Shown: piece after piece, positions 24,985-34,673 of the stretch
How the letters are laid out: every line of letters begins with the position of its first letter
Numbering within the stretch: position 1 is the stretch's first letter
NCBI RefSeq assembly: GCF_001969385.1
Contig: NZ_CP014801.1
Coordinates: 1-64,000, forward strand
DNA length: 64,000 nucleotides
From: Salipiger profundus
GTDB taxonomy: Bacteria; Pseudomonadota; Alphaproteobacteria; Rhodobacterales; Rhodobacteraceae
Reading direction: 5' to 3'
Program-made: the position numbers and the translations under genes
The notes under the pieces: model-generated
Seen by the model: the letters and a program-made list of their open reading frames with translations, nothing else
Database searches by the model: none
What the model was told of the DNA's origin: nothing

Positions 24985-25305
24985 ATGCAACTGATCAAGA
25001 AAATAGGGGACTTACGTAACTTCCGGTTGAGTGGGGCCGGTGTATCGCAAGCTATACTTCTGTTCCTTCTATCCACCGGGAATGCCTCGGCCGAATCCTG
25101 TCTCGCCCCGATTCGTCCCTATGTGCCGGGCGACGCCCAGGCCGCGCGGGACTACGCCGATCTCATCCGGCGCGACTTCGAGCTCTACATCCGCGACATC
25201 CAGAGCTACTTTCGCTGCCTTGAGGCGGAGCGTGCGCGCGCCTTCGAGGAAGCGCGCGAGGTGAGCGAGGAATATGGGCGCTTCCTGGAGACGATCGATC
25301 AGTGA
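24985..25305 (+). CDS. Small exported protein divergent from the virB operon
   Basis: The 106-aa protein has a signal peptide (VSQAILLFLLSTGNASA) and a mature helical domain rich in Arg and Glu (RDFELYIRDIQSYFRCLEAE) with two Cys (ESCLAPI, FRCLEA). It is transcribed away from the virB operon across an AT-rich gap of about 120 bases (24862-24984) that must hold both promoters. A periplasmic role in conjugation is inferred from location only. Confidence 0.65.
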   Translation: MQLIKKIGDLRNFRLSGAGVSQAILLFLLSTGNASAESCLAPIRPYVPGDAQAARDYADLIRRDFELYIRDIQSYFRCLEAERARAFEEAREVSEEYGRFLETIDQ

Positions 25306-25462
25306 CGCCCGGAAGCGCGAACCCGTCGCGGATCTATTGGCAGGGCCCAAGAAGTCATACGAAAGAACAGATTTAACCGCAGAATCCATGATACGCACAC
25401 AATATCCACTTTTTAGATAATCTACAAACTGGATTAGCCCGTTCACAAGAGGTTTGTGACGC

Positions 25463-25720
25463 GTGGCTAAGACGATCAGGAGTTCGGGACATGAGGCGCT
25501 GCGCGATGCATTGATCGCGGCGAGAAAGACTGCTGCGCTGACGCAGGAGGAACTCGCCGGGAGGCTAAAGTGTCATCAGTCCTTCGTCGCGCGGGTCGAG
25601 AGCGGGGAGCGCCGGATCGATGTCATCGAGCTGATCGTGCTGGCGCGGGCCCTGGAGATAGAGGCTGTCGAATTGTTGTCGGTTGCCGAGGGCGCGACGG
25701 AGCCGGATCATAGGATCTGA
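25463..25720 (+). CDS. XRE-family transcriptional regulator
   Basis: The 85-aa protein starts at a GTG with AGAGG upstream. It is essentially one Cro/C1 helix-turn-helix: [60 protein letters not shown]. It lies near the head of the divergent virB operon and is a good candidate for its regulator, although no operator was identified. The 240 bases that follow (25721-25960) contain open frames but nothing convincing. Confidence 0.85.
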   Translation: MAKTIRSSGHEALRDALIAARKTAALTQEELAGRLKCHQSFVARVESGERRIDVIELIVLARALEIEAVELLSVAEGATEPDHRI

Positions 25721-25960
25721 AGCGGGAAATGGGCGTCAGTCGATGGGATGCTGGCGCAGGGTTTGCGGCAGAGGCATCACAGGCAAAGAGCTGTCGGGAC
25801 TGCGAACTCGCGGAGTGCTTTAGAGACGCCCCTATTGTATTATACTGGTTTTGGGCGCGATTGACGATGCAAGCACACCAACACCTCCGTCAGGCGGGTG
25901 GGGTCACCTCGAAAAGGTGCTTCGTATATTCTCACGTGACGTGCGGACTGGACCTGGCGC

Positions 25961-26707
25961 CTAGTAGTTCACCTGTTCATAGCCGTAGTTGCCCTCGTAG
26001 TCGCGCCAGTCGACGAAGACCGACCGATGAAAGATGCCCGGGCAATGCTCGCCCCAACGTTCAAGACCCACGTGCGCTTCGGGTAGGGCCGTCAGTGAGG
26101 TCGGGGCCCAGGCGAAATCGCCCTGAACCCCGTAGGTTCCGAGGCGGACCGCAGCGGTTCGATTGCAATCCCCATCGCGGCCGGATTCATGCTGTCGTGC
26201 GTATCGCACGTCGTAGACACGTATCGAGCGCACGAAATTGAACTCGGGGCCACTGATATCGATGTCCGCCCGGTCCTGTGCCAGGAGCAGCGCGAGCCCA
26301 TTTGGCAGATCACGGCTTCGATCGGCGTCCAGAGATAGCATCGCCGGCGTTGCCTCTGATCCAATCGGTGGCCGACTCTCGGGTAGACTTCGGGGCAGGG
26401 GGGCATTGTCGAAGAGAATGTCGTAGAGGCGATCGCCGCGGCCACCGTCGCCGTTTGGGTGGTACGACGCGCCCATCGGGCAGCGCCAGATCTGCAACGG
26501 CGGCTCAACGGGCCAGGGCGTGATCCGCCGGATGAACTCGGCGCGCGCCCGAGCGCAGGGCACGGATGCCGGCCATCCGCCGGACAGGCACAGCAGAATA
26601 GCGCAATCGATCGGGTAGGATTGTGCCGAGGCGTGTTTTGTGCCGCCCAGGATAGGGAGAGCACCGATGACGGCGGCGACAATGAAGCGGGTGGGTGAGC
26701 GAAGCAT
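25961..26707 (-). CDS. Exported hypothetical protein of conjugative plasmids
   Basis: The 248-aa protein has a signal peptide (FIVAAVIGALPILGGTKHAS) and a mature N-terminus with paired Cys (YPIDCAILLCLSGGWPASVP, then CARARAEFIRRITPWPVEPP and WRCPMG). The middle and C-terminal parts include FNFVRSIRVYDVRYARQHES and HRSVFVDWRDYEGNYGYEQV. No catalytic motif is recognised. Neighbouring the virB operon, it may act in the periplasm during mating, but that is inference. The start at 26707 follows an AT-rich promoter-like stretch. Confidence 0.7.
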   Translation of the reverse strand: MLRSPTRFIVAAVIGALPILGGTKHASAQSYPIDCAILLCLSGGWPASVPCARARAEFIRRITPWPVEPPLQIWRCPMGASYHPNGDGGRGDRLYDILFDNAPLPRSLPESRPPIGSEATPAMLSLDADRSRDLPNGLALLLAQDRADIDISGPEFNFVRSIRVYDVRYARQHESGRDGDCNRTAAVRLGTYGVQGDFAWAPTSLTALPEAHVGLERWGEHCPGIFHRSVFVDWRDYEGNYGYEQVNY

Positions 26708-26818
26708 GGGCGGGGTCCATCACAATGGAGGTTTCCCGCATCATTCATCAATAATATAGCTATGTCACTCTAAATATATCAATGATGGATCGAGCTATCG
26801 ACCGACAACCCCTTCAAT

Positions 26819-27067
26819 CTACTTGGGCGTCCCACTCGCCGTGAGTCTATCAAGAAGCGCAGTGATTTCGTCGGTGGTTACAGATTTGGCCATGGCAAGC
26901 ACCTCCGGGTCCAAGGGCGGCTCGATGCGCTCCGGCGTCAGATCGCGTCGCAGCCAAAGGATGCCAAGCTCGAGCGTGTTCCAGAGATAAACCCAGCCGA
27001 CCGTCAGGTTCGATCTGCCGCCGACCAATCGGGCAATCGCCGCGCCTTCGTCCCGTTTGGTGTTCAT
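26819..27067 (-). CDS. Hypothetical protein (82 aa)
   Basis: The ATG at 27067 has AGGCAGG 6 bases upstream. The 82-aa protein contains NLTVGWVYLWNTLELGILWL and a C-terminal helix (SVTTDEITALLDRLTASG). Codon bias is good, but there is no recognised domain. It is the last gene before the catabolic island, separated from it by 239 non-coding bases (27068-27306) in which I see no gene. Confidence 0.5.
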   Translation of the reverse strand: MNTKRDEGAAIARLVGGRSNLTVGWVYLWNTLELGILWLRRDLTPERIEPPLDPEVLAMAKSVTTDEITALLDRLTASGTPK

Positions 27068-27306
27068 CGTGACCTGCCTTTCTGCCCGCGCTTGCGCTGG
27101 TGACCCGATGAGTTCGGGTCAATGTCGCGTTCGGTGTTTGGCTGGGCTCCTCATGCCTTGCTGGGAAAAGAGGCGGCGCCGAGAATCCGGCGCCGCCAGG
27201 TGGTCGCCCACAGGGAGGTAAAGGGAGAATTCTTGCGTGAAAACAATTACTTAATAAAACACGCATAAGAGAACTTATGTAAATTATGTGGTGAATTGTA
27301 ACACCT

Positions 27307-28404
27307 TTAAACCGCTTCCAATGCGATCGCGATCCCCTGACCCACACCGATACACATGGTGGACAGGGATTTCTCGCCCGGCTTCAGCTCGAGCACCGCC
27401 GTGCCAGTGATCCGCGCCCCAGACATGCCAAGCGGGTGCCCCAAAGCGATTGCCCCGCCATTGGGGTTCACACGCGGGTCATCGTCGGCGATCCCCAGAT
27501 CCCGAAGTGTCGCCAAACCTTGCGAGGCAAACGCCTCGTTCAACTCGATTACGGCAAAATCGCTCTGGCTCAGCCCCAACCGCGCCATAAGCTTTTTCGA
27601 CGCAGGCGCAGGGCCAAACCCCATGATCCGCGGCGCCACACCGGCCGTCATCCCGCCAAGAACCCGGGCAATCGGTTTCAGCCCGTGTTTCTTGGCGGCT
27701 TCTTCGCTTGCTAGGATTAGGGCCGCAGCCCCGTCATTGACACCCGAAGCATTGCCCGCCGTCACCGTACCATCGGCTTTGACAAAGGTCTTGAGCTTTT
27801 GCAGATTGGCAAGCGTCGTTGAGGCACGCGGATGCTCGTCAGTATCGACGATGATAGGATCGTCTTTACGCTGCGGCAGCACGACCGGCACAATCTCTTG
27901 CGCCAAACGACCATTTGCCTGCGCCTCGGCCGCCTTTTTCTGCGATCGGAGCGCGAAGAGGTCCTGATCCTCGCGGGAGATGTTGAAATCCTCGGCCACG
28001 TTCTCGGCGGTCTCAGGCATGCTGTCGACGCCGTATTGCGCCTTCATCAGCTTGTTGACAAAGCGCCAACCGATGGTGGTGTCATACACCTCGTTGGCCC
28101 GCGCGAAAGCCGTGGTCGCCTTGGGCATGACGAAGGGCGCGCGCGACATGCTCTCGACGCCACCAGCTATGACCAGATCGGCTTCGCCCGATTTGATCGC
28201 GCGGGCGGCGGTAATAATCGCATCCATGCCCGAGCCGCACAGACGGTTCATCGTGGTTCCCGGAACGGATTCGGGATACCCGGCAAGCAGGAGCGACATG
28301 CGCGCGACGTTGCGGTTGTCCTCTCCGGCCTGGTTCGCGCAGCCGAAGATCATCTCGTCGATATCGATGAGGTCCAACGTCGGGTTGCGCTCGGCCAGCG
28401 CCCC
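27307..28404 (-). pseudogene. 3-oxoadipyl-CoA thiolase-like gene lacking its N-terminus
   Basis: The frame carries a PcaF/PaaJ-like thiolase from its residue 45 or so to the end: CANQAGEDNRNVARMSLLLA, the acylated Cys in TMNRLCGSGMDAII, GGAIALGHPLGMSGARITGT with the active His, and STMCIGVGQGIAIALE with the second Cys. All catalytic residues survive, but the first 35-45 residues are missing. The frame runs without an ATG into the start of an etfB gene at about 28404. A TTG at 28377 could start a truncated protein, probably misfolded because the lost part is in the core. Confidence 0.8.
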
Positions 28405-28511
28405 TTCATCGACATTTTCACATTGGCGAGATCGACACCGCTGCCATCCGCCTTCACGCGGACCTTAACGTTGTAGTCGATCACGCGTTTGACGGGGACC
28501 AGAACCTTCAT
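28404..28511 (-). pseudogene. etfB: 5' scrap of electron-transfer flavoprotein beta gene
   Basis: An ATG at 28511 opens [20 protein letters not shown], then [13 protein letters not shown], the unmistakable N-terminus of EtfB. After that the reading frame passes into thiolase DNA out of frame. About 35 residues of EtfB remain, so no functional flavoprotein is made. The 28512-28779 stretch upstream shows no gene. Confidence 0.85.
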
Positions 28512-28779
28512 CAGTGTCTTCCTTCTGTCTGTATCAAGATAAACAGGCTCCGCACCCGGTGGGCGGTTGCGGGGGGCCGCTCGGAGCCGCCAATCACCCG
28601 CCCTCCTGTTTGGGTTGCCACCGGACGGAGACAACCGGGCAGCAAACGTACGCGAGCAGTCCCGAGGATGCGGCGCGCCCGCGCGCCAGGCAGAGCTTCC
28701 GACCGACGCGGCGGCGGCCTGACATCGGTCCGATGCAGTGGCACGGGGGACCGGACACCCGGCCTCCCTTGCCTACCAT

Positions 28780-30267
28780 TCAGCGCATGACGAAGGGATT
28801 AGCGGGCGTCTCGCCCCATGACATCCAGACCGTCTTGGTCTCCAGATACTGATTGATCGCCTCCACCCCGTTTTCGCGTCCCAGGCCCGAGGTCTTCATC
28901 CCGCCGAAGGGGGCCAGATAGCTGACCGCTCGGTAGGTGTTCACCCAGACAGTGCCCGCCTGCAGTCGCTTCGGCGCCTCGAAGGCACGGGCGAAGGATT
29001 GCGTCCAAACCCCGGCGGCCAAGCCGTAGTCGGTGTCATTGGCAATGGCGAAAGCCTCTTCATCGTCATGGAACGGGATGATTGAGACGACAGGGCCGAA
29101 GACCTCTTCCCGGGCGATGCGCATAGCATTGCTTACCTCGCCGAACACAGTGGGTTCGATGAACCAGCCCTGTCCACATTCCGGCCGCTGCGCCGCGGCC
29201 CCGCCCAGCAGACAATCTGCGCCTTCGCCTTTGGCGATGTCTATGTACGACAGGATCCGGTCAAACTGCGGGCGGGTGGTGACCGGGCCGACCTGGGTTC
29301 TGGGGTCCATCGGATCGCCCATCCTCGCACTGCGGGCCAGGTCCACGAACCGTGCCGAGAATTCATCCAGTAGGCTGTCGTGCACCAGAAGTCGCGATCC
29401 GGCGATGCAGGTCTGTCCGGTGGCCGCGAAAATACCCGAGACGGCGCCAGAAACCGCACTGCCAAGGTCGGCATCGGGAAAGACGATCTGCGCCGATTTG
29501 CCACCCAGCTCCAGCGTCAGGTGTTTGAACGTGCTGGCCGAGGCCTCGACGATCCTGCGCCCCGTTGCCTCGCCGCCGGTGAAGGCCACCTTGGCGACCT
29601 TGGGGTGTCGTGTCAGCGGATCGCCCACATCGGCGCCAAACCCCGTCACTACATTCACCACCCCGGGCGGGAACCCTGCCTCAGCCACAAGCGCCGCGAA
29701 GTCTAGCATCGAGGCGGAGGTGTGTTCCGAGGGCTTGATGACCAGCGTGCAGCCCGCCGCTAGCGCGGGCGCCAGCTTCCAGGCGGTCAGCATCAGGGGA
29801 GAGTTCCAGGGGGTGATCGCCGCTACCACGCCCACCGGCTCGCGCCGCGTGTAGGTGAACATCTGCGGTTTATCGATCGGAGGGACCGAACCGTCGATCT
29901 TGTCCGCGAGACCCGCGTAAAAATACAGCCACTGCGGCAGATAGCGCAGCTGCGCCCCCATCTCGGCGATGAGCTTACCATTGTCGCGCACCTCGGTTGC
30001 GGCCAGCTTTTCGGCATCGCGGGCGATCAGATCGCCCAGGCGCCGCAGGAGATGCCCGCGCTCGGTGGCGGTCATCTGCGGCCAGGGGCCGGAATGGAAA
30101 GCGCGATGCGCCGCCTCGACTGCGTCGTCCACATCACGCATATCGCATTTGGGGATCAGGGCCCACGGCTTGTCGGTGAAGGGGTTCCAGCTTTCGAATA
30201 CCTCTCCGGAGGCACTGTTGCGCCATTCGTTGTCGATAAAAATCCGATAGGATTTAAGTTCGGTCAT
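28780..30267 (-). CDS. NAD(P)-dependent aldehyde dehydrogenase
   Basis: The 495-aa protein is a full-length ALDH. It shows EPVGVVAAITPWNSPLMLTA, the cofactor site VAFTGGEATGRRIVE, the general-base Glu in LTLELGGKSAQIVFPDADLG, the nucleophilic Cys in AATGQTCIAGSRLLVHDS, and EEVFGPVVSIIPF. It oxidises an aldehyde to the carboxylic acid in the cytoplasm. The next gene on this strand, MmgE/PrpD, ends 20 bases upstream, so the two form an operon. The substrate is unknown; an aldehyde arising from the compound imported by the Liv-type system is likely. Confidence 0.92.
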   Translation of the reverse strand: MTELKSYRIFIDNEWRNSASGEVFESWNPFTDKPWALIPKCDMRDVDDAVEAAHRAFHSGPWPQMTATERGHLLRRLGDLIARDAEKLAATEVRDNGKLIAEMGAQLRYLPQWLYFYAGLADKIDGSVPPIDKPQMFTYTRREPVGVVAAITPWNSPLMLTAWKLAPALAAGCTLVIKPSEHTSASMLDFAALVAEAGFPPGVVNVVTGFGADVGDPLTRHPKVAKVAFTGGEATGRRIVEASASTFKHLTLELGGKSAQIVFPDADLGSAVSGAVSGIFAATGQTCIAGSRLLVHDSLLDEFSARFVDLARSARMGDPMDPRTQVGPVTTRPQFDRILSYIDIAKGEGADCLLGGAAAQRPECGQGWFIEPTVFGEVSNAMRIAREEVFGPVVSIIPFHDDEEAFAIANDTDYGLAAGVWTQSFARAFEAPKRLQAGTVWVNTYRAVSYLAPFGGMKTSGLGRENGVEAINQYLETKTVWMSWGETPANPFVMR

Positions 30268-30287
30268 TCTGTCCTCCCAAACATATA

Positions 30288-31652
30288 TCAGCGAAACAAT
30301 TCGGCCAGGCTCGGAGCCTGCGGCAGACGGGTGAGCCGATCCAGCCAGACCAGCCGCGCCTCGGCCTCTTGCGGACGGTAATAGCGGATCAGGCCATCGG
30401 CCTTCGCCAGCAATTCGTTCCAGGTCAGCGGATTGCCGGGATCCCCCTTGGGGTCATCCGTGGACCCCGACAGAAAGCGACCGTCGCGCGTCTTGACCGT
30501 CACCCGGCCCAGCCATTTGCGCGGATAGACCGCCTCGACCTCGGGCGAGTGAACCATGGTCACCCGATCGCGGAAGGCAGCCACATCCGGGCAGGCCAAC
30601 GCCAGTCGGTCGAACTCCTCCACGCCGGCCCGGCCATGAACCGCGACGAGGCCGAGCACAGTTCCCATGCTGAACTTGGACTGATGCACCGTTTCCGGCA
30701 CGATCACTGCGCCCAGAACGTCGATGGCGGCGCGGTGGACATGGGCCGTCACGCGTTCGATGTCATCGGCCCTCAGCCCTTCGCGCGCCATCACCTCGGC
30801 CAGTGCATCGGCGGCGGGATGGGTGTGGCGGCAGGAAGCGTGCCATTTGTAGGAGGTCTCGCAGATCGCCCAACGTTGGCCAAGCCCCTCGGTCAGGCGG
30901 GCAGGCTCGGCATCCTGAGACAGAGCCGCCCCCATGCCATGCGTCCCGCCGAAGATATCGGACGCGCCGGTCAGCCCTTCCGCTGCGGAAAAGGCCGCGA
31001 ATAACCCGTTGGCGCTTGCCCGGGCCGTATGAAGCTGCTTGGAATCCGCGGCATCAGCGAGGAACTCCCAGAGACCTGCCGCCTGCGTCCCCGCGCTGCC
31101 GAAGGCGTGGAGCATCTGCTTCGTGTCCAGGCCCAGCAGCCGCCCCACCGCTGCTGCTGCCGCGATGGCACCCACGGTGGCCGTGGTGTGGAAATGGACA
31201 TAGTGGGACCGGCCTAGGAACTCGCCGACGCGGATGCCGGTTTCATATCCCGCCACCACCGCCTCGATCACCGCCGGGCCGCCCAGATTCCGGGCCTCGG
31301 CCACGGCGAAGACCGCCGGGAAAACGACCGCTGCGGGATGGAAGACCGATCCGTTGTGAACATCGTCCTGCTCCACGACATGGCAGGCGGCGGCGTTCAG
31401 CATGGCGGCGACGTAAATCCCAGCCTTCTCGCCCGTGGGCAGGACAGTGCAGGGTCCCTGCCCCGGCATCAGCGCGGCGCAGGTTCGATGTAGGGCTTCC
31501 ACGGCTCGCGCCCCGCCGCCCGCGATGCAGGAGCCATACCAGTCGATCGCCAAATCACGGGCCATGTCGATCACCCGGGGCGGCAGGTCCTCAAATCGGA
31601 CAGATGCGACGAAATTGGCCAATTGGCACGTGGGTGCTGCGTTTTGCAGCAT
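30288..31652 (-). CDS. MmgE/PrpD family dehydratase or decarboxylase
   Basis: The ATG at 31652 has GGGGAGG upstream and gives 454 aa, the usual length. Typical features are DWYGSCIAGGGARAVEALHR, VVEQDDVHNGSVFHPAAVVF (the conserved active-site region), HTTATVGAIAAAAAVGRLLG and HASCRHTHPAADALAEVMAR. The family contains 2-methylcitrate dehydratase and cis-aconitate decarboxylase, but many members in catabolic clusters act on other polycarboxylates or ring-cleavage acids. Which applies here cannot be read from sequence. The operon faces away from the acyl-CoA dehydrogenase, with a 160-base gap as shared promoter region. Confidence 0.88.
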   Translation of the reverse strand: MLQNAAPTCQLANFVASVRFEDLPPRVIDMARDLAIDWYGSCIAGGGARAVEALHRTCAALMPGQGPCTVLPTGEKAGIYVAAMLNAAACHVVEQDDVHNGSVFHPAAVVFPAVFAVAEARNLGGPAVIEAVVAGYETGIRVGEFLGRSHYVHFHTTATVGAIAAAAAVGRLLGLDTKQMLHAFGSAGTQAAGLWEFLADAADSKQLHTARASANGLFAAFSAAEGLTGASDIFGGTHGMGAALSQDAEPARLTEGLGQRWAICETSYKWHASCRHTHPAADALAEVMAREGLRADDIERVTAHVHRAAIDVLGAVIVPETVHQSKFSMGTVLGLVAVHGRAGVEEFDRLALACPDVAAFRDRVTMVHSPEVEAVYPRKWLGRVTVKTRDGRFLSGSTDDPKGDPGNPLTWNELLAKADGLIRYYRPQEAEARLVWLDRLTRLPQAPSLAELFR

Positions 31653-31814
31653 GGTGTCTTCCTCCCCTAAGTAAAGTTGACCACAGCGTGAAGCGTGAGC
31701 AGCGCTCAAAGCAAGCGACAAAACCTCAACCTCTTTCGCCGGTAATCTCAATTGCACGGAGCCAGCTCTGGTTTGTATCCAATAGTGAAAACCGACGTCG
31801 CAAAGGAGGGTGGT

Positions 31815-32966
31815 ATGGATTTCGATCCGACAGAGGATCAGAAAATGATGGTCGAGGCGGTGGCCCGGCTTTCGGCAGATGCGTTGGCCCCGATCCTGGC
31901 GCGAGAGCCTGCGAGCCAACCTCTTTCCAAAGCGGTGATGGCGGAGATCTACGGCCATCTGGCAGGGTTCGGCCTGACAGCGATGCGTCTCCCGGTTGAG
32001 TTGGGTGGAAGCGGCATGTCGATGGTGGACTACGGTCTGATGATCGGCGAGCTGCCCCCGGCGGTGGCCCTGTCGCTTGTCTCGCATGACGGATCGACGG
32101 TGCGTATGGCCACCGGCGCGCCCGAGGATCTGCGGCAACGCCACCTGAACGAACTGATCGCCGGGCGGAAGATCATCTGCACGGCAACCTCGGAGCCTGA
32201 AGCCGGGTCGAACTCCAACGCCATCCGCACCCGGGTGACATTCGATGGCGAGACCGCCCGGATCTCGGGCCGGAAGATGTGGATCACCAATGCCTCGGTC
32301 GCGGATCTGTTCATCGTGACCTGTACGTCCGGCACGGATGCGGCGGGCAAGCCGCTGAACCACCGAATGCTGGTCGAACGCGACCGCCCCGGCGTGACCG
32401 TGACCGAGATCCCGCTGACCGGGCTGCGCCAGGGCCATCTGAGCGAAGTGAACTTCGAGGATGTCGTGGTTCCCGCCGATCATGCTATCGGTGAGCCGGG
32501 GGATGCCGGCAAGCTGATGACGCTGGTCTGGAACGGCAACCGCCCGCTTCTGGGCCTGATCGCCCTCGGGATCGCTCGCCGCGCCTTGGCCCTTGCGCAG
32601 GAGCATTGCGCCACGCGCCGCCAGTTCGGGCGCCCGCTGGCGGCGATGCAGTTAGTCCAGCAGGACCTGTCCGAGATCGAGATGCTGATCGAAAGCGCCC
32701 GGCTGACATGCCTTTCTGCGCTGCATGCGATGGACATGGGTCGCCGCGCCAATGGCGCCTCTGCCATGGCCAAGCGGCTGGCTACGGGCAATGCGGTGCG
32801 GGCCATCGATTTGGCCATGCAACTGCATGGCGCCCTGGGGATCACCGAGGAGATGGGGCTGGAGCAGATGTGGCGCGACGCCCGCATCTTCCAGGTGCCG
32901 GACGGAACGATGGGGATCCTGTCACTGATCCACGGGCGCGAAATGACGGGCATGGCGGCCTTCTAG
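31815..32966 (+). CDS. Acyl-CoA dehydrogenase with Asp at the catalytic position
   Basis: The ATG at 31815 follows GGAGGG; the product has 383 aa. Family features are CTATSEPEAGSNSNAIRTRV, RKMWITNASVADLFIVTC (flavin site), RRQFGRPLAAMQLVQQDLSE and LHGALGITEEMGLEQMWRDA. At the place of the usual base (EGT in medium-chain enzymes) it has VPDGTMGI, so residue 363 is Asp. Such enzymes put a double bond next to the thioester and pass electrons to ETF. No intact ETF gene is present in the window. It opens a plus-strand operon with the CoA-transferase. Confidence 0.88.
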   Translation: MDFDPTEDQKMMVEAVARLSADALAPILAREPASQPLSKAVMAEIYGHLAGFGLTAMRLPVELGGSGMSMVDYGLMIGELPPAVALSLVSHDGSTVRMATGAPEDLRQRHLNELIAGRKIICTATSEPEAGSNSNAIRTRVTFDGETARISGRKMWITNASVADLFIVTCTSGTDAAGKPLNHRMLVERDRPGVTVTEIPLTGLRQGHLSEVNFEDVVVPADHAIGEPGDAGKLMTLVWNGNRPLLGLIALGIARRALALAQEHCATRRQFGRPLAAMQLVQQDLSEIEMLIESARLTCLSALHAMDMGRRANGASAMAKRLATGNAVRAIDLAMQLHGALGITEEMGLEQMWRDARIFQVPDGTMGILSLIHGREMTGMAAF

Positions 32967-32981
32967 AACAAGGAGGGTAGG

Positions 32982-34673
32982 ATGAAGATACTGATCACCG
33001 GCCAGACGGCTGAACTGCGGCTCTTGGCCGATCTTCTGCGCAAGCTGGGCAATGACGTCAGCGAAGGTGCCCCGGCGCCGGGTCATGATGTGCTGGTCTG
33101 GTCATCCGAGGTGGCCGATGAGGCCACAGCGACCCAGATTGCGGCGCTTGACCCGGCCCGCATCTGTGACATTTCCGGCGGGACCGACCCCTTGGCCCCC
33201 GGGGGCGTGCTCGACGAACAGGCGCTGCAGGCGGTGGCCGGGCTGGTGGACACCACCGGCTTTCCCGGCGGGCCCCCAACCCGCACACCTGTGCCCTTCG
33301 TCGCGATCTCCACGGCTCTGCACGCCGCTTGCGCGATCCTGGCCCAGCATCTGGGTGGCGACGGCGGGCGGGTTGAGGTTTCGCGCTACCTCGCGGCCGT
33401 CACAGCGCTGACGACCTTCCTGCCCGCCGGATTGCTGGGGCGTGAGGCCTCGCGCATCGGCAATGCGCATCCGGCCTCCTCGCCATGGAACGGTTATCCC
33501 GCATCGGATGGCTGGGTGCTGATTTGCACGAGCAAGGATGACCAATGGCGCAAGCTGTGCCAGGTTGCCGACTATGCGCCTCTGAACGACCCCGGCTTTG
33601 CGGTGCAATCGGACCGGATTGCCCGCCGCGCTGAGGTCGACGGGCTGCTGTCCGACTGGACCCGCGGCCTGACCGCCGCCGAATGCGCCCGTCGTCTGGG
33701 TGCCGTGGGCGTGCCGTCTGGTCCGATCCTGACCCTGCTGGGCCTGGCGAACGAACCGAATGTCGCCCTCCGCCAGCCCGAGGTGGTGCGGCAACTCGGC
33801 ATGGGCGGTGATCCCTTCGGTGCGGCGCAGCTGTTCCAATCGACACCTTGGCCGGAAACGAAGCCAACCCGGGGCTGGGAAACGGGGACCAAGGGTCCGC
33901 TATCGGGGCTGAAGGTGGTCGAGATCGGTCAGTTCACCACGGTGCCCCTGGCGGGCCGCCATCTGGTGCATCTTGGTGCCGATGTGCTGAAGATCGAACC
34001 GCCGGGCGGCGAACCGGCCCGCAGCTGGGCCCCGCTTCTGGACGGGCTGAGCCATTATTACACCATCACGAATTCCGGCAAACAGGTGGTCCAGCTGGAC
34101 ATGCGCGATCCCGACCGTATGGCCTGGCTGCGCGACCGGATCGCTGAGGCCGATGTGCTGGTCGAGAACATGCGTCCCGGCGTGCTAGCACAGTTTGGCC
34201 TGACGCCCGAGGCGCTCTCTCGGTTGAACCCCCGCCTCGTCGCTGTAAGCGTCTCGGGCTTTGGCGCGCACTCGGCCTATCCCGGTCGTGCGGCCTTCGA
34301 CACGGTCATTCAGGGCATGTCCGGCATCATGGACCTGACCCGGGCCGAGGGCCAGCCGGTGAAACTGGGCATCTCGGCTGCCGATATCTTGGGTGCGCAG
34401 GTCGCGCTTCTGGCTGTGCTCTCTGCCTTGACCCAGGGAGAAGGCTGCTTCGTCGATCTGGCGATGCAAGATGTGGGCGTTTACGCAGCCCTGGCTTCCG
34501 ATGGGTCGGCGGTCGCGACGGTAGATGTGCCTATCCGCACCGTGCGCGAAATCGCGCAGAACCCGGCTTTCCAAGCGGAATGCCTGACCACCATCCCAGA
34601 TGAACAGGGCCTTCCCCGCGCCGCCGTGCGGATGCCCTACCAGTTGCACCCGGGCCCCGCCCGAATGGCGTGA
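32982..34673 (+). CDS. CaiB/BaiF CoA-transferase with rearranged halves
   Basis: The 563-aa protein is built from class III CoA-transferase parts in unusual order. Residues 1-290 match the middle and small-domain section of the family (HPASSPWNGYPASDGWVLIC, VPSGPILTLLGLAN). Residues 300-500 are a canonical N-terminal half (GLKVVEIGQFTTVPLAGRHL, DVLKIEPPGGEPARSWAP, LVENMRPGVLAQFGLTPEAL) including the catalytic Asp in GRAAFDTVIQGMSGIMDLTR. The end (VPIRTVREIAQNPAFQAECL) is the usual tail. It would activate the acid substrate by CoA exchange. The gene follows the dehydrogenase by 15 bases. Confidence 0.85.
   Translation: MKILITGQTAELRLLADLLRKLGNDVSEGAPAPGHDVLVWSSEVADEATATQIAALDPARICDISGGTDPLAPGGVLDEQALQAVAGLVDTTGFPGGPPTRTPVPFVAISTALHAACAILAQHLGGDGGRVEVSRYLAAVTALTTFLPAGLLGREASRIGNAHPASSPWNGYPASDGWVLICTSKDDQWRKLCQVADYAPLNDPGFAVQSDRIARRAEVDGLLSDWTRGLTAAECARRLGAVGVPSGPILTLLGLANEPNVALRQPEVVRQLGMGGDPFGAAQLFQSTPWPETKPTRGWETGTKGPLSGLKVVEIGQFTTVPLAGRHLVHLGADVLKIEPPGGEPARSWAPLLDGLSHYYTITNSGKQVVQLDMRDPDRMAWLRDRIAEADVLVENMRPGVLAQFGLTPEALSRLNPRLVAVSVSGFGAHSAYPGRAAFDTVIQGMSGIMDLTRAEGQPVKLGISAADILGAQVALLAVLSALTQGEGCFVDLAMQDVGVYAALASDGSAVATVDVPIRTVREIAQNPAFQAECLTTIPDEQGLPRAAVRMPYQLHPGPARMA

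Noticed and set aside
25729..26241. A plus-strand frame of 170 codons
   Set aside because: Its second half is antisense to the exported protein at 25961-26707, and the first part has no ribosome binding site or domain.
30288..32606. A 772-codon minus-strand frame
   Set aside because: The MmgE/PrpD gene starts at 31652 with a good ribosome binding site. The upstream extension is antisense to the acyl-CoA dehydrogenase gene.
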